Shown here one piece after another: positions 25,594-34,907 of a DNA stretch of 34,962 nucleotides (the first letter of the stretch is position 1; each line of letters begins with the position of its first letter). The stretch covers positions 1-34,962 of the forward strand of contig JAKROC010000012.1 in NCBI GenBank assembly GCA_024509075.1. Direction: 5' to 3'. This DNA comes from Endozoicomonas sp. GTDB lineage: Bacteria; Pseudomonadota; Gammaproteobacteria; Pseudomonadales; Endozoicomonadaceae. Both the position numbers and the translations under genes were made by a program. The notes under the pieces were generated by a model. The model had not been told where the DNA came from, made no database searches, and was given only the letters and a program-made list of their open reading frames with translations.

Positions 25594-27900
25594 ATGATGA
25601 AAGTCACCAAACGGTCATGGCCGGTCCTGATTATTTCTGCCCAGTTTGATGCCATTAATGATGAAGGTTTTCGCCTCAGAGAATTGGTTGAGAATCTGGA
25701 AGAGGTGCAAGGGCTGACAGTGCATCCGTCGTTCAGTTATGAAGACGGCATTGAGATTTTCATGTCCCGTTCCGACCTTGGTGCGGTGATTATCGACTGG
25801 GATATTCGCTGTGAAGTCAGTGATGAGCGCATGGATCCGGAGGAGCTGCTCAACCTGGTTCGCTCGCGCAACAAGCACATTCCAATCATCCTGCTTACTG
25901 AGCGACTGGCCTCAGCCTCCATTCCCACCCACGTACTTGAGATAATCGACGATGCCCTGTGGAAAACGGCCGACACCATTGAGTTTCTGGCCGGGCGCAT
26001 AGACGTTTTCGTTAATGACTACCTTAAAACCGTCTACCCTAAATTCTTCGGCACTTTGGTCAAATACGCTCAGGAATACAAATACGCCTGGCACACTCCC
26101 GGCCACATGGGCGGTCAGGGATTTCTGCACAGCCCGTCCGGTGCGGCCTTGTTTGATTTTTTTGGTGAAAATGTTTTTCGCGCCGACCTGTCCATCTCTG
26201 TGCCGGAGTTAGGCTCATTACTGGATCACAACGGTGTCGTCGGTGAGGCGGAGAAAAACTCGGCCCGAGTGTTTGGCGCCGACTACACCTACTACGTACT
26301 TAATGGCACCTCCAACGTTAATCAGATTATCTGGCGAAGCCAGCTGGTTCGGGACGATATCGCTTTTGTGGACCGTAACTGCCATAAATCCCTCAACTAC
26401 GCCATGGTGATCACCGACGCCTATCCGGTCTACATGGTACCGAGAAGGAACAAACGTGGGATTATTGGCCCATGTCGTTTATCTGAATTCTCGGAACAGT
26501 CCATCCGCGGCAAGATTCAGGCTCACCCGATCATTCCTGCCGAGCAAAAACTGCACAGCACAGTGAAAATGTCGGCTCTGACCAACTCCACGTATGACGG
26601 TATTTGTTACAACGTCATCAACATCAAAAAACAGTTGCAGCAAAGCGTGGAAAATCTGCACTTCGATGAAGCCTGGTACGCTTACGCCCGGTTTCACCCC
26701 ATGTACAAAGACCATTTCGGCATGGCCGATGACGATCGTAACAGCGACCACCCACCCATCTTCTGCTCCCACTCCACGCACAAATTGCTGACCGCATTTT
26801 CTCAGGCCTCCATGATGCATATCCGCAGCGGCAGCAGGGTGAAAATCAATCCGGATGAAATCAATGAGTCATACATGATGCATGGCTCCACTTCACCGCA
26901 GTACAGCATGATTGCCTCACTGGATGTGGCCACCAAGATGATGGACGACAATGGTGAAATTATGCTGAATGACATCATTCTTGAAGCCATTCGGCTGCGC
27001 CAGAAAGTGACCCACATCGCCCGGGAGTCAAAAACCAGCAAAAGCTGGTTTTTCGAGATGTGGCAGCCACGCATCGTCAGCTACGAAGGCAGTGAAACCG
27101 CCTTTGAGAATGTGCCGGTGGAGTACCTGGCCAGCCACCAGCACCCGTGGATATTCAGCAAGAAAAATAATTGGCATGGTTTTGATGAGATGGAAGACGA
27201 CTACGCCATGCTCGACCCCATCAAACTGACGTTTATCACCCCTGGCCTTGACGATGCCGGCAATCTGGCCGACGACGGCATTCCCGCCTCCATTGTCACC
27301 GATTACCTGATCAAGCATGGCATCGTCTGTGAAAAAACCGACTACTACTCTTTTTTGCTCCTCAACTCTCTTGGCACCACCAAGGCGAAACAGTGCTCCC
27401 TGCTCTCAGCACTGCTCAGGTTCAAGGCACTTTACGACAGTAATGCGCCACTTGAACAGGCGCTGCCACGGCTGGTACAAGAGCATCCCCAACGCTACGC
27501 CGGTGTTGGTTTGCACGACCACTGCCAGGCAATTCATCGGTACTTCAAGGAGCAGCGCTTGCTGGACAAAATGCAGGCCGCATTCCAGGTGATACCAGAC
27601 CCCGCCATGAAGCCAGCCGATGCGTACCACTGTGTAGTGCGAAAACAGGTGGAATACGTGGAGTTGGACAAAATGCATGGGCGAGTGCCTGCGGTCATGA
27701 TGGTGCCTTACCCGCCCGGCATTCCCATCATGATGGGCGGCGAACTGATGAACGACAAGGCCCGGCCCATCTTTGAATACTTGATGGCCCGGCAAAATTT
27801 CGAGAACCGCTTCCCCGGATACGAAAGCGATATTCATGGGGTGGAGCGCACTGAACGGGATGGCCAGCAGTTGTTCAGAGCCTTGTGCGTCACGGCATAA
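25594..27900 (+). CDS. Basic amino-acid decarboxylase, class I Orn/Lys/Arg family (arginine likely)
   Basis: This PLP enzyme decarboxylates arginine, lysine or ornithine, consuming a proton and giving a polyamine or agmatine. The 768-residue product has the response-regulator-like N-terminal wing domain (about 1-140), the PLP domain, and the C-terminal domain. Visible are HTPGHMGG, GTSNVNQ (phosphate grip), DRNCHKS, DEAWYAY, and the PLP lysine in SHSTHKLLTAFSQAS (K397), with PYPPGIPIMM near the end. Length is nearest to E. coli AdiA (755) and the Pseudomonas PA1818-type enzyme. Substrate cannot be read with certainty. A TAATGATG start region gives ATG at 25594 with GGGAA upstream. An antiporter follows 58 bp downstream, as in adiAC and cadBA systems. 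Confidence 0.9.
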   Translation: MMKVTKRSWPVLIISAQFDAINDEGFRLRELVENLEEVQGLTVHPSFSYEDGIEIFMSRSDLGAVIIDWDIRCEVSDERMDPEELLNLVRSRNKHIPIILLTERLASASIPTHVLEIIDDALWKTADTIEFLAGRIDVFVNDYLKTVYPKFFGTLVKYAQEYKYAWHTPGHMGGQGFLHSPSGAALFDFFGENVFRADLSISVPELGSLLDHNGVVGEAEKNSARVFGADYTYYVLNGTSNVNQIIWRSQLVRDDIAFVDRNCHKSLNYAMVITDAYPVYMVPRRNKRGIIGPCRLSEFSEQSIRGKIQAHPIIPAEQKLHSTVKMSALTNSTYDGICYNVINIKKQLQQSVENLHFDEAWYAYARFHPMYKDHFGMADDDRNSDHPPIFCSHSTHKLLTAFSQASMMHIRSGSRVKINPDEINESYMMHGSTSPQYSMIASLDVATKMMDDNGEIMLNDIILEAIRLRQKVTHIARESKTSKSWFFEMWQPRIVSYEGSETAFENVPVEYLASHQHPWIFSKKNNWHGFDEMEDDYAMLDPIKLTFITPGLDDAGNLADDGIPASIVTDYLIKHGIVCEKTDYYSFLLLNSLGTTKAKQCSLLSALLRFKALYDSNAPLEQALPRLVQEHPQRYAGVGLHDHCQAIHRYFKEQRLLDKMQAAFQVIPDPAMKPADAYHCVVRKQVEYVELDKMHGRVPAVMMVPYPPGIPIMMGGELMNDKARPIFEYLMARQNFENRFPGYESDIHGVERTERDGQQLFRALCVTA

Positions 27901-27928
27901 CCTGATCAATCATTAACACTAACTTTTG

Positions 27929-27946
27929 TTTACCGCCAGCGGTAAA
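27929..27946 (+). promoter_or_regulatory. Hairpin overlapping the antiporter ribosome site
   Basis: TTTACCGC and GCGGTAAA form an 8-bp stem with a two-base centre in the decarboxylase-antiporter gap. Its right arm shares bases with the AAAGGAG ribosome site at 27944-27950, so folding could limit translation of the second gene. As an 18-bp near-palindrome it might instead be a protein site. Confidence 0.35.
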
Positions 27947-27958
27947 GGAGTATTCACC

Positions 27959-29290
27959 ATGGCTAGTGATGGAAAAGCCTCGGACGCGAAAAAGCTGGGC
28001 ATGATCGGAGCGACCTTTTTGATTATCTCCAGCCTGGCTGGCAGCGGTGTCATTGCCTTGCCGCAACAACTGGCCTTTACCGGCTCCATTACCTTAATCT
28101 CCTTCATTCTTGTCACCATTGGGGCGCTGTTCCTGACGTTGGTGTACGTCCGCGCTGGAGAACGGTTTGACGACCCCAGCCCAACTGCCCTGGCCACCTA
28201 CATCAGCCCACTGCTTGGAGCGCAATGCGGCTTTTTTTACGTTTATGGCAACCTGATATCCAATGTGTCCATACTGATTGCCGGCCTTGGCTATCTGGCC
28301 ATGTTTATACCTCAGTTAAATAACCCTATTTTTCTGGGCATAACCATCATCACCCTGATCTGGGTATTTGCCGCCCTGTCACTGCGCGGTGTTGGCATTA
28401 TTGCCCAGGTGGTGTCCGTCACCGTGACGTTGTTGCTGATCTCCGTGGTTCTGACCAGTCTCTTTGGCTGGCTGGAATTCAGCCCCGGACAGTTCAAGGA
28501 AAACTGGAATGTCTCAGGCCTGAATGAAGGCTCAGCCATTATGGGCGGTTTTGCCGTCCTGATATTTTCTTACGTCGGTGTTGAGAGTGTGGCTACCAAC
28601 GCCGCCCAGATTAAAAACCCCCATAAGGTGGTGCCAATTGCCACCATTATCGGCTTTATGGTTGTGGCCGTGTTTTATATTCTCTCAACCACGGTGATGG
28701 AGGGCATGTTCACCGCCAAGGAGATTCAAAACGCTCCGGCCTCCTTTGCCTTGTCCATGGAAAAGATCACCAGTTCGTCTTATGTGGGCAGCGCGGTATC
28801 ACTGGTGATGTCCATTGCCTGTATTGCCAGCTTTATCGTCTGGGGTCTGAACTCGGTAAGCGCCGCCAAAACCAGTGCTGATAACGGCTTTCTGCCTAAA
28901 GCCTACTCCAAGGTTAACCGTCACGGCATTCCTCACATCGGGCTGATAATCAATGCAGTCATTATGACTGTTGTGGAAGTTATTCTCATGCTGATGGGCA
29001 GCAATATTGCCGAGGCGTTTAATATTTCCGTAACCATTTCAGTCCTGCTGTTGCTGTTTCCTTATTTCTGGTCAGGTATCGCCTTGCTGAAGAAGGATGT
29101 CGTAGATAACAAGATTACCGCCGGCGACTTAGCGATTGTGTTGTTGTCGTCTGTGTTCATTCTGGCGGCATTTGCATCTGCAGACTACGACGAGTTACTG
29201 ATTGTCATCGCTTCCGCCCTGATAATACCCGGCATCTACGTCGTGCTGATGAACCTTCATGTTGTTAGTGCAGACAGCAAGAGCAGCTAG
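27959..29290 (+). CDS. APC-family basic amino-acid/polyamine antiporter (AdiC/CadB/PotE type)
   Basis: The product is an inner-membrane exchanger that imports the amino acid and exports its decarboxylation product, removing protons from the cytoplasm together with the upstream enzyme. The 443-residue protein has about 12 membrane segments. The substrate loop GSGVIALP lies in the first segment, and GVESVATNAAQIKNP matches the AdiC GVESAS...VKNP region. A tryptophan at the position of AdiC W293 is kept (IVWGLNSV). AdiC W202 appears to be Phe here. I chose the ATG at 27959 with AAAGGAG eight bases upstream rather than the in-frame start at 27926. Its stop is 3 bp from the stop of the convergent hydrolase gene. 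Confidence 0.9.
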   Translation: MASDGKASDAKKLGMIGATFLIISSLAGSGVIALPQQLAFTGSITLISFILVTIGALFLTLVYVRAGERFDDPSPTALATYISPLLGAQCGFFYVYGNLISNVSILIAGLGYLAMFIPQLNNPIFLGITIITLIWVFAALSLRGVGIIAQVVSVTVTLLLISVVLTSLFGWLEFSPGQFKENWNVSGLNEGSAIMGGFAVLIFSYVGVESVATNAAQIKNPHKVVPIATIIGFMVVAVFYILSTTVMEGMFTAKEIQNAPASFALSMEKITSSSYVGSAVSLVMSIACIASFIVWGLNSVSAAKTSADNGFLPKAYSKVNRHGIPHIGLIINAVIMTVVEVILMLMGSNIAEAFNISVTISVLLLLFPYFWSGIALLKKDVVDNKITAGDLAIVLLSSVFILAAFASADYDELLIVIASALIIPGIYVVLMNLHVVSADSKSS

Positions 29291-29293
29291 GGG

Positions 29294-30298
29294 CTACCAC
29301 GGAAAATCCAGTTCCAGATGAGCCTCGAAAGTTCTCAGGACTGCTTCTTTTGAGTGCAGCACCCAAGATTCAGTCATCAGGTTGTAGAGTGTGTCCAACC
29401 AGGAATCGTGGTGATTCAGTCTGTATATCTGTCGCAGGTTCGGTTCCAACCCTTCAGGTGACAGCGCCACAGCAGAGCCAGCCACTTTGTGGGTTGGCAG
29501 CCGCCATCGTGAGTAGCGGTTCAACGGGTTATTATCCCGACCATGCAGATAACTGCCTTCAATGTAGATGTGGTGGATAGAGGCAAGACGCTCTGCTGTC
29601 ATGCCATCAAGCCAGCCTGGGTGTACTCCATGGCTGTTGAAAATATACGCCTGATCAACAAGCGGCGAAGCAAACATTAATGCCTGCACCAATGCACCAC
29701 TGTACGAGTAACCGGCAATATCAATAGCATGATCCGGGTACTGATTCTTGAGATCACCAACCAGGTCAAGGATGGTCTGCAGTTGATGCCTTACCAAAGC
29801 GCAGGGTCCGGAAACCTGAGGCTCGGACAACAGGCATTGAAAAGTGGTAGCAGGCTGTTCGCCGGAAAAGGCCAAAACAACTCTGCCCGGCAACTCGGTA
29901 GCCGCCTGCACAAAGACTCTGGCGGTAATGTCAGAATCAGGCACGGCGATTTGACCGACCAGCTGATTGTTTGACGGGCAATCGAGATTGGCTGTGGATA
30001 ACTCGCCAGGCTGGCGGGTAACGGCAAAGTGAGACCGCCAGTTTTCCGGAATGTCCTCTTCATCGACAACCATCCTGATACCACGACCACCAAGATAGGA
30101 GAGCCGGAAAACAGAAAACAGCTGGCTTTCCACAGCATCGCAGCTCAGCACAGCATCCAGCTCTGACAGGTAACTCATCAGAGCGTAGGGGTAATATTCC
30201 GGGAGTTGCTCCTGAGTGGGGCGATGAGTATTTCCGGCAAAGGTGCCGGCAGCAGCAAGCAGCAGGGTCAACGCAAACAGCAGTAATTTCTGGCGCAT
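29294..30298 (-). CDS. Exported lipase-like alpha/beta hydrolase, function unknown
   Basis: The 334-residue product has a clear signal peptide (residues 1-21, MRQKLLLFALTLLLAAAGTF) and no later membrane segment, so it is likely periplasmic or secreted. The segment IDIAGYSYSGALVQALMFAS (about 192-211) looks like the nucleophile elbow of class-3 lipase-like hydrolases, with S198 in a G-x-S-x-S-G setting. The candidate acid/base residues are in NSHGVHPGW and LNHHDSWLDTL. Five cysteines could form disulfides. I cannot name a substrate. It is a single gene with a leader of about 200 bp, convergent with the antiporter and upstream of nothing obvious. The ATG at 30298 is followed by an orthodox signal peptide; AGGAGA lies 6 bases upstream on its strand. 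Confidence 0.75.
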   Translation of the reverse strand: MRQKLLLFALTLLLAAAGTFAGNTHRPTQEQLPEYYPYALMSYLSELDAVLSCDAVESQLFSVFRLSYLGGRGIRMVVDEEDIPENWRSHFAVTRQPGELSTANLDCPSNNQLVGQIAVPDSDITARVFVQAATELPGRVVLAFSGEQPATTFQCLLSEPQVSGPCALVRHQLQTILDLVGDLKNQYPDHAIDIAGYSYSGALVQALMFASPLVDQAYIFNSHGVHPGWLDGMTAERLASIHHIYIEGSYLHGRDNNPLNRYSRWRLPTHKVAGSAVALSPEGLEPNLRQIYRLNHHDSWLDTLYNLMTESWVLHSKEAVLRTFEAHLELDFPW

Positions 30299-30503
30299 TG
30301 GCTCTCCTTTAGTGGAGTCAGGGTTATTCTGCCGTCACCTTCGGCAAATACAGAGCATTTTCCCTTCCTGAGACTACAAAAGTCTCTTTTGGTTCAATTT
30401 CTGTGATTAATGGCCGTGACAACTGTTTTTTTGGATTGAGAATTATGTCTGGCCAGTCAGCGGGCTGGAGCCTTTTCCCGATGCAGGTAACTGGCGCTTC
30501 CGG

Positions 30504-30782
30504 TCAGGGCTTCTTGATTGTGCAGCCGCCGGGAATCTCAATGATCAGGTCGCTGTCTGGCTGGCAGCAACAGGTGAGTATTTTTCCTTCAGGAATGAAG
30601 GCAATAGGCTCGGTGGTGTAGGTCACCTCACCGTCAACCAGGTTGACCTGACAACTGCTGCAAAAACCTTCACGACACTGGTATTCCATAACAACGTTCT
30701 GCTGTTCAAGAGCCTCCAGAACGGTTAGCTCTGCGCGGGGAATAAAGCTGAACCCGTCAAGAATTTTGATAATGTGCGCCAT
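30504..30782 (-). CDS. yfaE: YfaE, 2Fe-2S ferredoxin for NrdB cofactor maintenance
   Basis: YfaE delivers electrons to rebuild the diferric-tyrosyl radical of class Ia ribonucleotide reductase subunit NrdB. The 92-residue product has the plant-type ferredoxin cysteine pattern YQCREGFCSSC (C36, C41, C44), with the fourth ligand in the late cluster TCCCQP (C71-C73), the same triple seen in E. coli YfaE. Length is near the E. coli protein (84). It is the third gene after nrdA and nrdB, 63 bp behind nrdB, the usual order. Confidence 0.93.
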   Translation of the reverse strand: MAHIIKILDGFSFIPRAELTVLEALEQQNVVMEYQCREGFCSSCQVNLVDGEVTYTTEPIAFIPEGKILTCCCQPDSDLIIEIPGGCTIKKP

Positions 30783-30845
30783 TCTTGTTCCATGATTTGC
30801 CAGACCAACAAGGTCTGGCTCTGCATTTGGGATCGGGAATAGTGT

Positions 30846-31976
30846 TTACAACGAGAAGTTACTGAAGTCTTCCGACTCAACAGCACTGTCAATCTGGCCA
30901 ACCAGGTAGGAGCTGACCTCCACCTCCTGCGGCGCCACCTGAACGTTATCACTGTTCAGCCAGCTGTTCATCCAGGGCAGTGGATTCTGTTTGATGGCAA
31001 AGGCCGGCTCAAAGCCGATGGCGTTCATGCGCTGGTTGGTGATGTACTCCACGTACTGACCAAGAATGTCCCGGTTCAGGCCGATCATGGAGCCATCGCG
31101 GAACAGGTAGTCGGCCCAGTCTTTTTCCTGCTCGGCAGCATCGATAAAGATCTGCCGGGCCTGGTCTTGCAGCTCCCGGGCGATCACTGCCATCTCCGGG
31201 TCATCCTTGCCCTCGGCCATCAGTTGCAGCATGTGCTGGGTGCCGGTCAGGTGCAGAGCTTCGTCCCGGGCAATCAGTTTGATGATCTTGGCATTACCTT
31301 CCATGGTGGAGCGCTCGGCAAAGGCAAAGCTGCAGGCAAAGCTGACGTAAAAACGGATCGCTTCAAGCACATTGACCGAAACCAGCGTCAGATAGAGCTT
31401 ACGTTTCAGGTCGGTAATACTGATCTCAACCTCTTCACTGTTTACAGTGTGTCGCCCTTCGCCAAACTGATGGTAGAGGCTGACACCAGCGATCAGGTCA
31501 TCGTAATAGCGGGTAATGTCTCTGGCCCGTTTGGTGATGGCTTCGTTGGTGACGATATCATCAAACACCTGCGCCGGCTCAGTGACAATATTGCGAATGA
31601 TGTGGGTGTAAGAGCGCGAATGAATGGTTTCGCTGAAGGCCCAGGTCTCAATCCAGGTTTCCAGCTCCGGCAATGAGACCACCGGCAACAAGGCCACGTT
31701 GGGCGAACGCCCCTGGACCGAATCCAGCAGAATCTGGTACTTCAGGTTGCTCAGAAAGATATGCTTTTCGTGCTCCGGCAGGGCGATAAAATCACGCCGG
31801 TCGGTGGTCAGGTCAACCTCCTCCGGGCGCCAGAAAAACGAGAGTTGCTTCTCGATCAGTTTTTCAAACACCGGGTATCGCTGGATATCGTAGCGCGACA
31901 CATTGACGTTCTGGCCAAAGAACATCGGCTCCTTGATGGCGTCAAACTGTGCCTGGTTAAATGTTGTGTATGTCAT
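30846..31976 (-). CDS. nrdB: NrdB, class Ia ribonucleotide reductase beta subunit
   Basis: NrdB carries the diiron centre and the tyrosyl radical that starts ribonucleotide reduction in NrdA. The 376-residue product matches E. coli NrdB in length and in motif. It has [22 protein letters not shown] (first metal Glu), [15 protein letters not shown] (metal Glu/His and radical region), and [16 protein letters not shown] (second Glu/His cluster). The C-terminal peptide [18 protein letters not shown] binds NrdA. I placed the start at the ATG at 31976; the frame is open further (32057) but only the shorter form matches the family. It lies 142 bp after nrdA. Confidence 0.97.
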   Translation of the reverse strand: MTYTTFNQAQFDAIKEPMFFGQNVNVSRYDIQRYPVFEKLIEKQLSFFWRPEEVDLTTDRRDFIALPEHEKHIFLSNLKYQILLDSVQGRSPNVALLPVVSLPELETWIETWAFSETIHSRSYTHIIRNIVTEPAQVFDDIVTNEAITKRARDITRYYDDLIAGVSLYHQFGEGRHTVNSEEVEISITDLKRKLYLTLVSVNVLEAIRFYVSFACSFAFAERSTMEGNAKIIKLIARDEALHLTGTQHMLQLMAEGKDDPEMAVIARELQDQARQIFIDAAEQEKDWADYLFRDGSMIGLNRDILGQYVEYITNQRMNAIGFEPAFAIKQNPLPWMNSWLNSDNVQVAPQEVEVSSYLVGQIDSAVESEDFSNFSL

Positions 31977-32118
31977 TGTCTGTTCTGCCGGGATGGTTTG
32001 CGCTGTATTGGCCTGCTGGCATCTGTCTGACCTTTGGTTCAATGGCATAGGACCCACACGGTTGCTTATCAGCGGTTAATCGTCATTGTTGCCTGACCAG
32101 CCGAAGCCAGTCAGCCCA

Positions 32119-34389
32119 TCATATCTTGCAGGCGCCACCAGCGCAGCCATCGTCCATATCATTTTGCGCATCGGCAGCGCCGTCGCGGGTGTTGTGGTAA
32201 TAGAGCGTTTTCACACCGAGCTTGTATGCCGTCAGCAGATCTTTGAGCAGCAGTTTCATGGGCACTTTGCCACCTTCAAACAGGCTGGGGTCGTAGTTGG
32301 TGTTGGCGGAAATCGTCTGGTCGACAAACTTCTGCATGATGGCCACCAGCTGCAGGTAGCCGTCGTTATTGGGCATACTCCAGAGCAGCTCATAACGGTC
32401 TTGCAACTCGGCAAAGTCCGGCACCACCTGCTTGAGAATACCATCTTTGCTGGCCTTGACGCTGACGAAACCTCGCGGCGGCTCAATGCCGTTGGTGGCA
32501 TTGCCGATCTGGGACGACGTTTCCGATGGCATCAATGCCGTCAGGGTGGAGTTACGCAGGCCGTGGGCCTTGATCTCAGAGCGTAACCCTTCCCAGTCAA
32601 GGTGCAGCGCCTCGTCACAAACTGCATCCACGTCCCGCTTGTAGGTATCAATAGGGAGAACACCTTTTGAGTACGTGGTCTCGTTAAACCTGGAGCAGGT
32701 GCCTTGCTCTCTGGCCAGGTTGTTGGACGCTTTTAGCAGGTAGTATTGGATGGCCTCAAAGGTGCGGTGGGTCAAGCCATTGGCGGAACCGTCGGAGTAG
32801 CGCACACCGTTTTTGGCCAGATAGTTGGCAAAGTTGATCACACCAACCCCCAGCGGACGACGACCCATGGTGGAGTTATAGGCGGCAGGGATCGGGTAAT
32901 CCTGGTAATCGAGCAAGCTGTCCAGAGCACGGACGATCAGCTCGGCCAGCTCTTCCAACTCGCTCAGATCGTTGAGTGCGCCCAGGTTGAAAGCGGCCAG
33001 GGTACACAGGGCGATCTCACCCTCCTCATCATTAATATGCGACAACGGTTTAGTAGGTAGGGCAATTTCCAGACACAAGTTGCTCTGGCGTACCGGGGCG
33101 ACTGCCGGATCGAACGGACTGTGGGTGTTGCAGTGATCGACATTTTGCAGGTAAATCCGCCCGGTACTGGTGCGCTCTGAAGCAAACAGCGAGAACAACT
33201 CCAGTGCTTTCAGGGTGGTTTTGCGAATGCTGCTGTCTTGCTCATACTGCCGGTAGAGCTGCTCGAACTTTTCCTGATCGGCAAAGAACGAATCGTACAG
33301 GCCCGGCACGTCGCTGGGCGAGAATAGCGTAATATTCCCCCCTTCGATCAAACGCTGGTACATCAGCTTGTTAAACTGCACGCCGTAATCCAGATGACGC
33401 ACCCGGTTTTCCTCAACCCCACGGTTGTTTTTCAATACCAGCAGGTTCTCCACCTCAAGGTGCCATATGGGGTAGAACAACGTGGCTGCGCCACCGCGCA
33501 CGCCACCTTGAGAGCAGGATTTTACCGCCGTCTGGAAATGTTTGTAGAAAGGAATACAGCCGGTGTGGAACGCTTCTCCCCCACGGATCGGACTGCCCAG
33601 GGCTCGGATATTCCCGGCGTTAATGCCGATACCAGCCCGCTGGCTGACGTATTTGACAATGGCGCTGGACGTGGCATTGATAGAATCCAGGGAGTCACCG
33701 CACTCGATCAGCACGCAGGAGCTGAATTGCCGGGTTGGTGTGCGTACGCCGGCCATGATGGGTGTAGGCAGGGAGAGCCGGAAGGTGGACACCGCATGGT
33801 AAAAGCGCTCGATATAATCCAGCCGAGTCTCTTTCGGGTAGCCGGCAAACAGGCAAGCACCGATGAGCAGGTAGAGCATTTGCGGGCTTTCGTAGTACTC
33901 CCCGGTCACCCGGTTCTGCACCAGATACTTGCCCTCAAGCTGCTTCACCGCCGCGTAGCTGAAGGACATGTCACGGCTGTGATCCATGAACGCCTCCATG
34001 CAGTCGAACTCCGCTTCGCTGTAGTCGCCAAGCAGGTGTTGATCGTATTTTCTGGCCTCCACCAGCTTGACCACATGGCTGTACAGTCTTGGTGGCTCAA
34101 ACTGGCCAAAGGCTTTCTTGCGCAGATGGAAAATAGCCAGGCGGGCAGCCAGATACTGATAGTCTGGTGCCTGGGCAGAAATCAGGTCGGCGGCGGATTT
34201 TATCAGTGTTTCGTGGATATCTGTGGTCTTGATGCCATCATAAAACTGAATGCGGGATTTAAGTTCCACTTCAGAGACGGAGACATTATCCAGACCCTCG
34301 GTAGCCCACGTAATCACCCGGTGGATCTTCTCCAGATCCAACTGTTCCCTGTCGCCGTCACGCTTGGTGACCTGAATGTTTTTGTTCAT
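32119..34389 (-). CDS. nrdA: NrdA, class Ia ribonucleotide reductase alpha subunit
   Basis: NrdA reduces ribonucleoside diphosphates to deoxyribonucleoside diphosphates under oxic conditions. The 756-residue product (E. coli: 761) has the N-terminal ATP-cone allosteric domain (about 1-95). It carries SSCVLIECGDSLDSI with the first redox cysteine, SNLCLEIALP with the active-site Asn-Cys-Glu, CTLAAFNLGA with the partner cysteine, and the C-terminal shuttle cysteines in DDGCAGGACKI. The ATG at 34389 leaves a leader of about 290 bp to the NrdR-type boxes. The gene set nrdA-nrdB-yfaE forms one transcription unit. No defects are seen. Confidence 0.97.
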   Translation of the reverse strand: MNKNIQVTKRDGDREQLDLEKIHRVITWATEGLDNVSVSEVELKSRIQFYDGIKTTDIHETLIKSAADLISAQAPDYQYLAARLAIFHLRKKAFGQFEPPRLYSHVVKLVEARKYDQHLLGDYSEAEFDCMEAFMDHSRDMSFSYAAVKQLEGKYLVQNRVTGEYYESPQMLYLLIGACLFAGYPKETRLDYIERFYHAVSTFRLSLPTPIMAGVRTPTRQFSSCVLIECGDSLDSINATSSAIVKYVSQRAGIGINAGNIRALGSPIRGGEAFHTGCIPFYKHFQTAVKSCSQGGVRGGAATLFYPIWHLEVENLLVLKNNRGVEENRVRHLDYGVQFNKLMYQRLIEGGNITLFSPSDVPGLYDSFFADQEKFEQLYRQYEQDSSIRKTTLKALELFSLFASERTSTGRIYLQNVDHCNTHSPFDPAVAPVRQSNLCLEIALPTKPLSHINDEEGEIALCTLAAFNLGALNDLSELEELAELIVRALDSLLDYQDYPIPAAYNSTMGRRPLGVGVINFANYLAKNGVRYSDGSANGLTHRTFEAIQYYLLKASNNLAREQGTCSRFNETTYSKGVLPIDTYKRDVDAVCDEALHLDWEGLRSEIKAHGLRNSTLTALMPSETSSQIGNATNGIEPPRGFVSVKASKDGILKQVVPDFAELQDRYELLWSMPNNDGYLQLVAIMQKFVDQTISANTNYDPSLFEGGKVPMKLLLKDLLTAYKLGVKTLYYHNTRDGAADAQNDMDDGCAGGACKI

Positions 34390-34678
34390 TCAACCCCTGC
34401 CTGTCTATAAAATGAAACTGCCATTTTGTCACACGCATCACCTCCGCCAGCGGCCACTGGTGGAGATCAATGTGAACTATTTCGGGATAATGTCGGGCGA
34501 CGTTCCCCCTGCCCGCTCTGTTTTACGGGACAGACGACACAGCCAACATAATGAAAATTCGTACAAGCGTACTTTCAAGACCACCGTCCGCGCTTCCCTG
34601 CAAGGTCGTTGTAACAGCAAACCAGCCTCTGTGGCATTTACCGCATGCTGCATTTCTCAAGAATGGATCCGCCAGAGA
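34390..34678. other. Long leader of nrdA
   Basis: About 290 bp between the NrdR-type boxes and the nrdA start codon. No gene, riboswitch or strong hairpin was seen. The nrdA promoter should lie near the boxes, but I could not resolve a convincing -35/-10 pair. Confidence 0.4.
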
Positions 34679-34694
34679 ATACCATATATTGTGT
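34679..34694 (-). promoter_or_regulatory. NrdR-type box, proximal
   Basis: ATACCATATATTGTGT matches the consensus acaCwAtATaTwGtgt, as I remember it, at 14 of 16 positions. NrdR represses ribonucleotide reductase operons from paired boxes. The second box starts 31 bp away, about three helical turns. Confidence 0.7.
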
Positions 34695-34709
34695 TGCAAT
34701 CATTCACAC

Positions 34710-34725
34710 ACACAAGATAATGCGC
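34710..34725 (-). promoter_or_regulatory. NrdR-type box, distal
   Basis: ACACAAGATAATGCGC is a weaker match (about 12 of 16) to the NrdR consensus. Its start is exactly 31 bp from that of the proximal box, the phase expected for tandem NrdR sites. Confidence 0.6.
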
Positions 34726-34764
34726 CATCGGCATAAATTCAAGCAGGTTTGTCTGGGGGCATGC

Positions 34765-34773
34765 TGTGGATAA
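34765..34773 (-). promoter_or_regulatory. DnaA box upstream of nrdA
   Basis: TGTGGATAA is the exact complement of the high-affinity DnaA box TTATCCACA. DnaA is known to act on the E. coli nrdAB promoter, and the location just beyond the NrdR-type boxes fits a similar role. Confidence 0.5.
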
Positions 34774-34907
34774 ATTGTGCATCTTTCTTGCGCTGGTGCT
34801 TACTGACTGACCCGCAGCATTTTTCGCAAAGTCGGAAATTTACCTTATGCTGCTGACATTTTTGCGTCACAAACCAGTGGATCAAAAAGACAGTGTACGA
34901 CACCTGT

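Noticed and set aside
29993..30001. Second exact DnaA-box match
   Set aside because: It lies inside the coding sequence of the exported hydrolase and has no associated control region, so it is most likely chance.
33394..34410. 338-codon open frame opposite nrdA
   Set aside because: It is entirely antisense to the highly conserved nrdA, has no ribosome site, and its sequence is the usual mirror of a GC-biased gene.
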